This document shows, in pieces, positions 22,985-34,803 of a DNA stretch of 64,000 nt. Position 1 is the first letter of the stretch, and every line of letters begins with the position of its first letter. The stretch comes from Myxocyprinus asiaticus (lineage: Eukaryota; Chordata; Actinopteri; Cypriniformes; Catostomidae). The stretch spans positions 11,750,501 through 11,814,500 of the forward strand of contig NC_059346.1 in assembly GCF_019703515.2 (NCBI RefSeq), written 5' to 3'. The notes below the pieces were generated by a model, which ran no database searches, was not told where the DNA came from, and was given only the letters and a program-made list of their open reading frames with translations. The translations under genes were made by a program, and so were the position numbers.

Positions 22985-25060
22985 CAAACACTTAAACACA
23001 GGGGAAAGACAGCAACTGGGTGAGTGGAATACAACTACATAGTTGCATTCCTCTTCTCTTGGGGATGACGTAATACCAGGAGTAAAAACCCTGACAGCTG
23101 TCACACACGTTTTTGTGCAAACTTTCCTCCTCTCTCTTTTCTGACCCTGTGGCTGGAGAGGGGAGATGCAAACTGAGAGGCACTGGGGGAACTGGTGACA
23201 ACACTCTCATTAAATTGTTTGTGCATGAACCGTATAACACAAAACTTACGGTCTGATTCACCTTCCGAGTCCTCTTGGCTGGAGGGGCAGAAAACAAACT
23301 CGCTTCTTGAGGGAGGAGTGGAACAGAGACTCTGCGAGTACTGTTCACCCACTTCATGTCCCGAACCAGAACACTGGTTAAGTTGCCCGTCTCTTTTTGG
23401 CTGTGCTCCTCCATGCACTGACTGCTGGGGCAGTGGGGTAGGCCTGGTCTGGGTTCTTAAACCAGATTGTCCACCTCTAAAATGGTTTGTGAACCTGGAA
23501 TGTAATGGCTGCGGAGGGCAAGCAGTGGATTTTCAGGACGCTTCCCCATCCTTTTTCCTTAAATCAAACTGCTGCTGCATTGTGGACACCGTAGCCCCAA
23601 AAAGGGCTTTTGGATCCACTGGGGCATCGAGGAAATCTGTATTCTCCCTCTCAGACAGGTCAGACAGACCGAGCCATATAGCCCGTTCGGCCACAACGGT
23701 GAGTCCCGCAGTTGCCATGACAACGGATGGCTCCTCTTGATGTACGCAGGTTGAGATCCGTAATAACACAGATCTCTTCCCACAATGCTGCATCCGGCAC
23801 ACCGCAGCCACTTGTTGGCCCATCTCCTCCATCAACTCAGTCTGATATGCTGTGAGGAGTGAGGTGGCGTTAGGAGCCCTTACAGCTAAGGCTGAAGATC
23901 GGTAGATCTTCTGGTAAATGGAGGCTGACAATCTCTCAGTCCATCCCGGCAATGAAGTGGGAGCAGATGAAAAAAATGCCAGACAATTGGGGGTGAAGGT
24001 GATTCGCCACCGATGCCTCGACTGGAGGTGGGCTGGACATCCCCAGATCCTCTATTTGTGAACATCCAGCCAAAAGAAACATTTAACAGGCACTCTGTGT
24101 GAAAAAGGCTTGTCCTAAAAACAACGCATCTCTGTGACACATGCTGGATGGCTAGAATACATTGTTTGACTGGGGTAGCAAAAGACAGCAGCCGTTTGCC
24201 ATTGTACAGATCCCTCTCTGTACCCTGGCCAGTCTGCTGTGATGGCCAGTCGATGGAGAGCTTGGCTGCCGCCCTCCTACACATTTCAATAAGGTCCAGC
24301 TCTCCTTGGACAGGAGAGGGGGACGCGTTCATCATGCTACCCCACCGGGAAAGAGGAAGAGCGGGGATAATGGCATCGTCTTCATCCTCCTCGCCATCGT
24401 CCTCCAAAAGACGATCATCAGCGTCATCCTCCTCCTCTTCCCTGTCCCCCGCCAAAGGGGCTGATTCAAAGAGGGGAGGAAGACTGGGGAAGACTTCGTC
24501 CATGAGAACGCCCCAGCTGCGCTGTGCTTGCAGCTGGGGTGAAGGGTCTTTCTCCGCTGGCGGTGGGGAAAAAAGGGATCATCATTATTCGATGCTGCGA
24601 CCCACACCCTTCTTTCCTAAACTCTCCATTCGAAACCGGAACAATTGAGTGTGGCCTGTGCATGCCTGACCCCCAGACAGGTGATACATAGCAGGTGGGA
24701 ATCCTTTGGTGAGATCATAGATCCACAAGTGCATGGACGGGAGGGATTCTTCCCCTTCGCTCCATCGCTTGATGAGCTCACAGTTGCCATGACAGAACCC
24801 GAACTCAAAAACACAGAAGCAGTTCACCACAATATGCCACTTGATTCTGTGTCAATCCTCTAAATGTGACAAGACCAGCCGATCTGCCACACCACCACAA
24901 TGTGCTGTAGAGGTAGAAACTATAACAGCTTGAAACTCCACAGAAAAAATGCAAACCCGCCACCCGGAGAAAACAATATAAATACAGCCGAAAACATATT
25001 AACTTTGACAGTGAATATACTCGCAAAAAGAACAGCCGTGTTCTGCGACATACCTAAACG
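22985..25060 (-). pseudogene. gag of a second DIRS-like lineage, decayed
   Basis: Minus-strand pieces in order. Near 24620-24740 comes DSHLLCITCLGVRHAQATL, equivalent to the GRCLTCLG.NHTEA cluster of the other DIRS gags. Next is an acidic region at 24330-24503 (EEEEDD, EDDGEEDEDD). A core follows at 23533-23952 with AIWLGLSDLSE, FLDAPVDPKALFGATV and QQQFDLRKK. The core matches the HLWLNL, FLNAPI, LFGDTI and QQFSVVRK pattern at 36.9 kb. Frames change at least three times. No RT follows, so only the gag end of the element survives. The role is inferred from this similarity. Confidence 0.65.
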
Positions 25061-25300
25061 GCTCACCTGATGAACTGTTAAGCGACCACTTCTTAGATGT
25101 CCTGCTGAAGATAGCTTTAAAAAATCTTCATGGGGAAGAGAACGAGAATGAAGTTGGCACCTATGACAGTGATTTAAATAGGGAGGTGGGACTCCCTTAT
25201 CACTGCTGTGATTGGTCTGTCAAGTGACAAACTGGGTGTTATTGGTGCTTCCAGGATCAGCCACGCCCGAGCAGGGGCGGGTATATGATTTCTGAGGTCC
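25061..25300 (-). other. probable leader of the DIRS-like gag fragment
   Basis: Sits upstream of the gag fragment on the minus strand and resembles in layout the leader of the other DIRS copies (a TTTAAAT box near 25170, then a TTGACAG region). No terminal repeat like that of the other family is visible. Confidence 0.3.
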
Positions 25301-25594
25301 CAAGCAACCGACCAACCCGGGGCCCCATTTTGAACATTTTTGCTTAAAAATTACATAAAATTTATTTTAAATCATAATTTTTTAGTTCATCCTATCAGCC
25401 ACTGTAGCCAAGTACATGTGACAGATGTTTATATTCACAGTGTATATTCCCAATGTAAATGAATGTTTCACTAATAATCCTTCCTGTCAGTTTTTATTTG
25501 TTTACTTTATATTAATTTGTCTAAGAAAATGTTATAATTTTGTTTTGAACTTTATTAGTCATTTTTTGGAAAAAGACTTTTATGATTAATTGTA

Positions 25595-26392
25595 TTGGCG
25601 TTGTGACGTCATTTCTGTTCATCCCGCGCTGCGTCCTCAGTCTGCTTTGAGCGCGCAGAAGAGAGGTAAGCAGCTAGGAGTGATCTTTCAATATAAAGTG
25701 TAAAAGTTTACAGAAGTTGGATTGAGTACATAATATTCAATTATATTTCTGTAAAGAGTGTTAGAAATGTGCTAAGAAGTGTTTTATGCATGCATGGATG
25801 GACTGGATTTAATAGTTTTATTGTCGAGAACAGCGGTTTGGGTGTATGTGTGTGCGTCGGTTAAATGCGGTGATTTTGGCCAATTAATTAATTGGCCTTT
25901 GATCTGTGCAGGTGATAAAATCACAGAAGCAACATTTCTCATGCTGTACTCTGTTTATTCCATGCAGGTATGGTTCATATTTGTTCTATCTTTCAGTGTA
26001 TTCATCTTGTATCAATTTGTTGAATCTCTAATTCATGATGGATTCAAACTAGCTGCTAGATGATAAACTATGTTTAGATGAATGTTTGTTACAATTTATT
26101 CTGCCTAAATATTGTTTGGAACATGTTTTCATCCATTTTATTTTTGATTCTAATATTACTATCATTATGATGTTTACCAAGTCTGCTTTGAGCTTGCTGA
26201 GGAGAGGTGATAAAGTAACAGAAGCAACATTTTTCATGCTGCACTCATGTTTATTCCATGCAGCGCCATCTACATGCTTCCCAAACATCCACCAAAAATA
26301 AACTCTCCAAATGAGCAGCAGTTCCAGTTGTTCCGTGTCTTCTCTCAGTTACATAACACAACGCAGATTGTAACAGTGGTCAGAAGCTGGCC
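25595..26392 (+). mobile_element. possible solo LTR of a gypsy-type element
   Basis: Contains a repeated module: AGTCTGCTTTGAGC followed by GAGAGGT at 25639-25667 and 26179-26208, then AGAAGCAACATTT plus TTTATTCCATGCAG at 25925-25968 and 26219-26263. After the second copy come AATAAACTCTCC (poly-A-like) and GTAACAGTGGTCAGAAGCTGG, resembling an LTR end followed by a primer-binding site. No gag or pol follows. Boundaries are approximate and the assignment is inferred. Confidence 0.4.
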
Positions 26393-29300
26393 GGTTACAA
26401 AAAAAATGTTTAATGAAATAAAAATGTTAAAATGATTAGTGCATATCTTCCAGTTTTTCCACAATACAGTGATAAAAAAAAAAAAAAAAAGCAATGTTTA
26501 CCTACATATCTTTTTACAAAACACTTTTTTTTAATGAACAGTGTGTGCAAAACCTACTACTAAACTCACTAACATTTTGCAATTAGGTTGTTCTTTAATA
26601 TTATTTTAACCCAACAATTTTTTTATTGTCCAGTTTGTCATTATAATATGATACAGTATTATGTTATTATTTTAAGGATTTGATGTATACAATAGTAATA
26701 TATTTACTAGTATTTAATAGTATTTAATTTAACAGTATTTAGTCTTATTTACTTTCACCTGGAGCTCATATTGTGACGCTGCAATGTATTGTTCACCATG
26801 TTGCAAAAGGCTGTATTTTATGTAGGCATAGTGGCAACATTTTTAACAGTAATAGTAAACATACAAGGCATGGCAGCCCCTCAACACTAGAGCAGAAGAG
26901 GGAAAAAAATAATTGCCGTTTATTAAGCGCTGAAACTTAACTTTGTTCAGAACAATCTGGAATAATGTTAAACATTTTAACAATCGCCTCTTTGCAACCT
27001 GAACTTGTTCAGAACGTTAAATATGGAGTGGGCGAAACAAGTTTGGAAGGTCTGGATATTTTTTCATAAATTACAAACCAAACTCCTACTTGACCCGAAC
27101 CCGGTGGACCTCTAACGTGAAGCACTCTGAGAGTGCTGACAACCACATATTCACGTGTGTTCCCAGAACAACATGTGACATGTCACCCCTCAACTATTTT
27201 TTTGCGGAGCTTTCCTACCAAGGTGGGGTGCCCCCCGACGTCTGGGGCTCCACGCAATTGCGTGGTTTGCGTGGTGGTTAAAATTGCTACTGTGAGATTC
27301 CAAACAAATGTTAGAGAACCAAACAAAGCCATGTGTTCACACAACATGTCACAAAACATGAGTGTCAGAATTTGGCCATAAAATGTATAAACAAAACCAA
27401 CAGAAGTGGCTGAACCCTGACAAATGGTTGAGCATGCTTTGTCAGGCTGATCAGGATAAAGGAGGTCTAATATACCTGGAAAGCTAGAATGGCCATTTTT
27501 TCTTGATCCAAAATAAAGTTAACAATTGCTTCCTTTGAACATATCTGAAACCCAAGATAAAAGTATCTATAGAAAACTTAAAAGTAAAAAAACTAAAAAT
27601 GCTTTTTTAAAATCATAAATAAAGGTTTCATTTCAATAAGACAATGCATAAAGGCATGAAAAACAGTTTCTCTTTCAATACAAAATGTATCAGGAGCAAG
27701 ATAGATAGCTAGATCCTTTTTTGCCAATAAATTCAAGAAGAATGCTAGTTGTATTTCTGTCATAAATTGGAGCCAACGCTAATGGTATCACATACTGTAT
27801 GATTCCTCTTAGAATCTCTAGGAATTCCAGTTTATCCAGTTGGATCTTATTTGATTCTTAAAGGATATTTGTTTGATCCCATTATGATAAGTTCCAAATG
27901 AATGCAGAAATTCCATTAAGATTCCTTTAGGATTTTTTATTTTTTTTTACCAGTATATTGAAAAGTGAATCATCAAACAAACAGCTTAGAGTCTCTCCAG
28001 ACTATCAAGGTCACTTTGAACAGAAGTTGGATCAAGGCATCCCTGATGGGAAGGAGAGTGCAGTTTTGTTTGTTTGGTTTTACTATGAATACATCCGTAA
28101 GCTCAGTTCTCATTCTGTGAGAATTTAGGATCTGATATTGTTCTGGAACAACAGGAGGTCTCCTTCCAACAAAAGTCAATGTTCTTAGCTTTAGTTCTTA
28201 GGAAAAATAGTAAAACAGTAAAAGAGTTTCCTCTTAAATTTAATCTTTGGGGCTTCTGTTGTGAAATATATTGATGCAGTTGATTTAAAATGCCTATTCA
28301 TACAGGTTTTTAAATGCAGAATGCAGTAAATGGGTTTAAGAATTGGAATGTTGTGCTGCAAGAAGCTCAAGATTAATGAGCATATGTTGGCATATGACTT
28401 AAAAAGTTGTTGTAGTACAAAATCATTTGACAAGAGATAATTAATTACAAGAGTCTGGCATCAGGTACAGAATATTGCTTTTTTCTCTGAATGCAAATTG
28501 TCTGATTATGATTAATGGCCTCTGGCCCCAGGAGTTTTGACTTTTGCTTATTCTGCATCTGGGGAAAGCATGAAAATTATGTTGCAATTGGAAACTGAGC
28601 AGCTTTAAAAAACAAAACATGGCCCTTGTGTCATTCTACCATCAGTAAGTCTATCACTGCAACACAGAGGGTACAACAAAGGCAATTTAATAAGAAGGCC
28701 GTCAGCATGACTGCAATGGTTTAAAAGCTGAATTAAAAAATAAAATCAGTTTTAAAACTATGATGAAAAAGCCACGATGAAAGGCTATTTCAAGAGATTA
28801 TAGAACTGAGTCGAAAAGGGCTAGAATTTCGAAACAAGCCAATTTTTTTATGCATTATCCATAGTGATAAACACCAGTGATGCACGGATCTCCAGAGCTC
28901 TTCAGAACAAAGAGACAGCAAATATCAGACAGAATTTTATTACATTTTATATATTTAGATATAGCACAATACTTTTAATAAAATAGTTGATCAAAAATTG
29001 ATAATACTGTCAGAATGTATTCACCCTCATGTTCTTTCCAAAGAGACTTTCTTTTTTCTGTGAAACAGAAAAGAAGTTCTGAAGACTTCTTTTTTTATTT
29101 ATTTTTTTATGCTTCTTTACATGCATTTACAATAAACGTGGATGAAGCCTTCATGTTTCAAAAAGGATGCAAATTTAAGTTGTTATTCACTGAAAAGCTT
29201 GACTTCTGTCCAAGTTCTTCTTGGTGAGTTCATGAGTGAAGTAGATGTTGATTCGTGAGTTAATCATTCTTTTGAATGATGAATCGGTTAATCCGTTTCA

Positions 29301-30500
29301 CAAAACTGGTCCTGAAAGATTCGTTCATTCATCAGACTGATCCAGTTCATTGACTCAATGATCCGGTTGCATAGGTTAACAGCTGACTGGAGGGAAAGAT
29401 TATTAGTGAATTATGACTTCCATTTCAGTCTGGCACGCAAAGCTACAATATGGCTTCAGAAGACTTGGAATTTTGTGCACAAGTTGCACCTTTATGATGC
29501 TTTTTTGCATCCTCTTTTGAAGCTTTTGAAAAATTCAGTCCATATTTATTATGATTACATAGACAAGATCATTACAATCTTTAGAATTTTTCCTTTTGTG
29601 TTCTACAGAAGAAAGAGAGCCAAAGAGATTTGCCCACTGTTTCTTTAAAAGCTTTGATTAAAAAAACAAACAAACAAAAAAACAGCTTTCAACTCTGCAA
29701 TGAAAAAGCCATGATTAAAAAATAAAATAAGATAAAAAGTTGAGAAGAACTATAATTTCTAAACGACCCATGTTCCCTATGCATTATCCATAACACCAGT
29801 GCTAGTGTATACACACAGAAATCCAGAGCTTGTGTATAGAAAAACAAACAACAAAATTGAGATGGAATTTTATAAACTGACAGAATACATTTTAAACTTT
29901 TAGTAGAGGAAAAAACAATAAAAGAAGCAATGACAGAAGACAATTCAGAGCTTTGATGTTCACTCAATGCAAGACAGAGGAAATATGACCTCAATAATGC
30001 TGGTGGGAGGAGCACTTTATCCTGTCATCTATCAAACTCAGAAAACAATTTAATGCCTGTCAATAGCTAATGCTGGATGGCGTTCAGCACAGACGCCTAG
30101 AAGACATGACTAGCCAACTGATGCTTTCTCCAAATAACCTTTTCAAGAGAGATCACAACTCACAACTGAAATTATTTTCGCTTTCATCCGGATACGTTTA
30201 ACCCTCGTGTTCTGTTGAGATGGACTTTGATTTCTTAATTTTTTGGTGTCCTAGAGAGCTCGATGCTGTACATGTAAACATAATAATAGTAATTTTGAGA
30301 TTAACCTCTTATTTCCCCTAATCAAAACACTTAATTATCCAGAATAGTAATGTTGTTTATATTTGGGCTCAGTATTTACAGTGTGTTTATCAATCACAAA
30401 ATCTTAGCACCTGAAAATGTTTTGCAATTATTTATGTTGCATCTGAGGGTTCTCTGAGAACCCAAACAGAAGTAGCTTAATATTTTTCATAGAGGATGTC
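26393..30500. other. intergenic with old MITE debris, no gene seen
   Basis: 28990-29650 resembles a decayed relative of the long fold-back MITEs (CACCCTCATGTTCTTTCC at the left, GTGTTCTACAGAAGAAAGA at the right). The rest holds short unsupported frames and homopolymer runs. Confidence 0.4.
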
Positions 30501-30920
30501 TTAAAGGTGCACTCAGTAACTTTTGTCTTTGTGTTAACTTGGACTTACATTGACACCAAGCTGCTTGGATGCAGCATAATTTAAAATCAATAGTTTTCAG
30601 TTTCAGATGCCATTGAAGAAATTTAGTATCCACAGTCAGCCATGATTACTTTAATCAATAAGTGAAAGTGTCAAATAACAGGACGGTTACTGAGATTAAG
30701 CGAGTAGTATTCGGCTGGTCATGTGATTCTAACAAGGCAGTCCCCATGTGCGGACCCTCTCCATATAGAATAAAACAGCTTTTATAAGGATACTGATATG
30801 ATTTGAGTCTTCATTTTAATGAGAGTGGTCATGTTTCCTACATATATTGCAAAATTACAATTCTTGTTTTTAGGAGTTAAACTTTTTTAATGAGGAAAAA
30901 ATTACAGAGTGCACCTTTAA
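30501..30920. mobile_element. MITE with TTAAAGGTGCACTC ends
   Basis: The left end TTAAAGGTGCACTCAGTAA and the right end TTACAGAGTGCACCTTTAA are inverted copies (about 18 bases with one or two mismatches). The 420-base interior has no frame. TTAA occurs at both outer edges. Confidence 0.75.
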
Positions 30921-31250
30921 CCCTTAAACACATACCTCAGGTCTTTAGTGACCCAGGACCTCATTCCACCCCATGTACCTCATCCAGTTGTGTCCACACC
31001 TCTTTAGGATTCTTAAATCTCTCTCTTATAAATATTGTAACATAAAAAATCCAAAATTATAAATAAATAAATAAAATAAAATTATAATGGTTTAAGTGCC
31101 AATAGTGTATACATTAGAGACCCTAGGTATGTAAGAGTGTCTGTTTTTTTTTTTTTGTGCACTTCTAGAAATTCTATTTTTATGATTATTTTATATCTAT
31201 ATAAGTTTATTAACACAGGACCCCTAACAGAACATGCAGGTAAACACACA

Positions 31251-31256
<6 letters not shown>

Positions 31257-31298
<42 letters not shown>
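31257..31298. repeat. (GA)n microsatellite
   Basis: About 21 GA units without interruption. Confidence 0.95.
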
Positions 31299-31301
<3 letters not shown>

Positions 31302-32089
31302 CCCAAAGTCTTAGACAACCCATTCTTGTGTTAAAAGAACCCAAAACATTTTCTCATTCATGTTTTCTAAGGACAAAAGTGCTTTGATCTTTAGAGACAA
31401 TAGGGCTTCTTAGACTAGATTGAAAAGAATGAATTCGATGCCTCACTATTTCACAGGTTCTTTTATTAAAGCAAACTGGCTATTTTGAGAACAGAAGTAT
31501 TGCACTGCTGTTCTCTCCACTACTGGCCTTGTTAAAGAAAATAGAGAATGAATTTCAGCTTCTTTCTTCCTTCTTTCTTTCTTTCTTTAAGCACCCGCGC
31601 TCATCCGTGTTCCAGATGAAAAGCTAATTTAGCGCTTATAAAATGGCAAAAGCATGATGAATTTGAATATCATAAAATTTGCTTCGGCTGCTGAAATTTT
31701 GCTTCGGCGGCCGCCCCAACATTTTCAATGCAGGAAAACCCCTATTCTCACAAAAGCAGAGGATTTAACAGTGGATTTAATACTTTAAAATGTACAACAA
31801 GAAAACAAACTGGCATGGCAGCCATCTCTCTTCACCGAGAGTCTCTGTCCTCTACAGACTCAACAGTCCAGCTGAAATATATCAATCAATTGCACAATTG
31901 GCACTCAATTGGTTTGGAAGCATGCTTGAAAAGTTTATGCTTAATAATAATAATAATAATAATAATATCATTATTATATACCTATATTTTTTTTTATGGA
32001 CTTATCCTATCCCACCATCTCCCTGCGCCTCCCCTGCAGTGACCTCACACTTTAGGAACCACTGGATTACTTTTTAAACTAGTCCTAGG
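31299..32089. other. intergenic, no gene seen
   Basis: Includes a TTTC run at 31560-31588 and an (AAT)n run at 31943-31968. No gene supported. Confidence 0.45.
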
Positions 32090-32770
32090 CCGTTTGCCCG
32101 ATCGAAACCAAAACAGTGAAGAGAGATTCTCTGGATTCCCAATACCAATATTTATTTATTTTTTTTTATTTGAATTTTCGATTCATCGTTGCAACGGTAT
32201 GCCAAAATTTTCAAAGTGGGCGTGGCCACATTTACTTAAATGGTCATAACTCTTGAACAGAATGAGATATTATCACCAAAATTTGGACATTTATGAAGGA
32301 TGCCAATCTGATGACACATGAAAACATTTACACACCTCTGCCTCTTGGTGGCACTATAAAAGTCATGAATGTTAAAAAACGCCATATGTTTTGCTACCTA
32401 ACGTGATGGTTCTAAAAAATTAAGGCACTTTATCATTGTTTTAGGTGTTAATGGTTGCATGTGTATTTAAAGGACCTTAATTGCTTGAACCCCGTTAATT
32501 GCTGCTTGCAGCTATATTTATTCTATAGCTGTATTTTATTCTTCCACCCCAATGGGAGTCTATGGCAGCCCATTGAACTGTACATAGGAAAATGATGAAA
32601 TTTGGCACACTGATAGTAGTAGTCAAGAATAGCCCAATTTTAACCAAATTTGGAGTCTCTAGGACATACTCTATAGCGCCACAACCATGTCAAAAATTCA
32701 CTTTTTTTTTTTTTTTTGCATATCTTTTTAACCATTTGTCCTAGAGACACAATTATTTTTCCCTCCATCA
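32090..32770. repeat. teleost interspersed repeat debris
   Basis: Contains phrases common in fish repeats, for example AAAGTGGGCGTGGCC, CTCTTGGTGGCACTATAA and GATGAAATTTGGCACACTGA. No frame or clear ends. The DIRS element that follows appears inserted beside it. Assignment rests on recall. Confidence 0.35.
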
Positions 32771-32806
32771 GGGAACAGAGGTTACGACAGTAACCGAGAC
32801 ATTCCC
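32771..32806. repeat. terminal palindrome outside the left DIRS repeat
   Basis: Outer arms GGGAA/TTCCC and inner arms GGTTAC/GTAACC around a GACA loop. The same sequence stands at 7297-7328 in the opposite orientation, also directly outside the terminal repeat. Confidence 0.88.
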
Positions 32807-32853
32807 CTTCTGTCACTCACTCGACGTTGTGTCAATTTAGTGACACTAGGGGT
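32804..32853 (+). repeat. DIRS left inverted terminal repeat
   Basis: About 50 bases, starting CCCCTTCTGTCACTCACTCG and ending AGTGACACTAGGGG; pairs with 38464-38513. The repeat is itself an imperfect palindrome. Confidence 0.92.
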
Positions 32854-33630
32854 CCCTATACGAAACGCCACAAATTGCTAAAACGTGTTACGTGGACTGC
32901 CGGTGCAGGTTCAAGCAAGCTGCTGCGTGCATAGTAGCAGGTGCACCAGTTTGCACGTAGCCTCCACCAACGCCCCAAAAAACGTATAGTTCCTCACATC
33001 CCTGGGAGGGGGAGAGACGTATCTAGTATGGGAGCAGGCCGCGCCAGCCACGCCCTTTTCTCTCTATGTTTTCTCTCCACAGAGTATTCAGTTATTTGGC
33101 TGGGGTCATTTTAATGCTCGATATATGCGCCGGGGAAGGTGTTCTTTTCCTATCCTGTTCTTTCAGGGAGAAAAGACCCCGCAGAGACCACATCCTGCCC
33201 GGAGGGAAGGTAACGTGGCAAGCACGTCATGTGGGCTCAGAGCCGCACATGGAAGAGGCACAGTGATAGGTCCTGCCTGAAAGGGGAGGAGCTCTACAAA
33301 CATGGCGACCGGGACGGAGAGGGCTCTGTTGAAGGGAGATGCAGGTCTGCCGACAGGGAGACCATACTGCAGAAAATACATCACGGGGTTACCGGAATAA
33401 CCGGCACCTGTGGATCACCTACCTCAGTAAGGGCATATTAGCACACGTACTGGTTCAGGCTGTGAATTCCTTCGCTGAATTCGTGAGCCACAGGACTAGG
33501 GAGGAAGGACATCCAGGGTTCACGGGTTCGTGAACTCGCATGGGAAAAGAAGTGCACATCTTTGCCACTTTGGAGGGGAAAGGTGCTATATGCAAGCGAT
33601 ATACCTGGCCAGCTGTCCGTATTCCCGAAC

Positions 33631-34803
33631 TTACCTGTTCGTACCTGACAGAACACGGGACAAAACCGGCTCAACCCGGAGATTGTAAAACCTTGCAAAG
33701 GTATTGGGTGTCGCCCAGCCCGCTGCCCTGCAGATGTCTGCTAGAGAGGTGCCATGGGCCAGTGCCCACGAGGATGCCAGACTCCTTGTGGAGTGTGCTC
33801 GTATTCCCGAAGGGGCGGGCACGGCCTGGGCCTGGTATGCCATAGCGATGGCATCCATGATCCAGTGGGCAAGCCTCTGTTTGGAGACAGCGTTCCCTTT
33901 CCGCTGTCCGCCAAAGCAGACAAAGAGCTGCTCAGAGCGTCTAAAGCTCTGCGTGCGATCCAAGTAGATGCGTAAAGCACGCACCGGACACAGCAACGAC
34001 AGAGCTGGGTCTGCCTCCTCCTGGGGCAGCACTTGCAGGTTCACCACCTGATCCCTGAAGGTGGTTGTGGGAACCTTGGGCACATAGCCCTGCCAGGGTC
34101 TCAGGATTACGTGAGAGTCACCCGGACTGAACTCCAGGCAGGTATCGCTGACAGAGAACGCTCGCAGGTCCCCGACCCTCTTGATGGAGGTGAGAGCAAT
34201 CAGGAGGGCCATCTTCAAGGAGAGGGCTTTCAACTCGACTGACACTAGCGGCACAAAGGGGGCTACGCAAAGGCCCAGGAGGACCACGGAGAGATCCCAT
34301 GAGGGAAACAGGCATGACCTAGGAGGATTCAGCTTCCGGGCGCCTCTTAGGAATCTGATGATCAGGTCGTGTTTCCCTAAGGACTTACCGTCCACTATAT
34401 CATGGTGTGCTGCTATGGTGGCCACATACACCTTCAAGGTGGAGGGGGACGGCCTTTCCTCCAGCTTCTCCTGCAGGAAGGAAAGCACTGACCTGACTGC
34501 GCATCTCTGAAGGTCTTCAGCACGGGAAGAACACCAATTCATGAACCGACGCCACTTCAGGGTATAAAGCTGCCTCATGGAGGAAGCTTTGGTCTGAGTG
34601 ATCGTGTCTTCCACTGCCAGTTGTAGGCCACTTAGGTCTTCCACATCCCATCCAAGGGCCAGACATGGAAGTTCCAGAGATCTGGGCGTGGGTGCCAGAT
34701 GGTGCCCCGTCCCTGAGAAAGAAGGTCCTTCCGCAGGGGAATTCACCAGGGAGGGGCTGTCGCGAGGAGCGTGAGGTCTGAGAACCAAGTCTCGGTGGGC
34801 CAA
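33631..34803 (-). CDS. DIRS tyrosine recombinase, open frame
   Basis: A 390-residue lambda-integrase-type recombinase, expected to cut and rejoin DNA through a covalent tyrosine to insert the circular cDNA. The N-terminal SAM-like DNA-binding part is at about 65-155 (KWRRFMNWC, STLKVYVATIAAHHD). The catalytic domain spans about 165-385. Visible catalytic residues are R209 (SIKRVGDLR), H337 and R340 (IRAHSTRS) and Y373 (FARFYNLR), so the R-HxxR-Y set is complete. The frame has no stop, in contrast to gag and RT of the same element. Its 5' end overlaps the end of the RT-RNase H frame (to 34743), so the true start may differ and translation may depend on readthrough or an internal start. Activity is untested. 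Confidence 0.85.
   Translation of the reverse strand: MAHRDLVLRPHAPRDSPSLVNSPAEGPSFSGTGHHLAPTPRSLELPCLALGWDVEDLSGLQLAVEDTITQTKASSMRQLYTLKWRRFMNWCSSRAEDLQRCAVRSVLSFLQEKLEERPSPSTLKVYVATIAAHHDIVDGKSLGKHDLIIRFLRGARKLNPPRSCLFPSWDLSVVLLGLCVAPFVPLVSVELKALSLKMALLIALTSIKRVGDLRAFSVSDTCLEFSPGDSHVILRPWQGYVPKVPTTTFRDQVVNLQVLPQEEADPALSLLCPVRALRIYLDRTQSFRRSEQLFVCFGGQRKGNAVSKQRLAHWIMDAIAMAYQAQAVPAPSGIRAHSTRSLASSWALAHGTSLADICRAAGWATPNTFARFYNLRVEPVLSRVLSGTNR

Noticed and set aside
24148..24648. 166-residue plus-strand frame with a poly-Ser run
   Set aside because: It is the reverse of the acidic Asp/Glu codon stretch of the minus-strand gag.
31082..31318. Ser/Leu-rich frame resembling a signal peptide
   Set aside because: Arises from the (GA)n microsatellite read on the minus strand.
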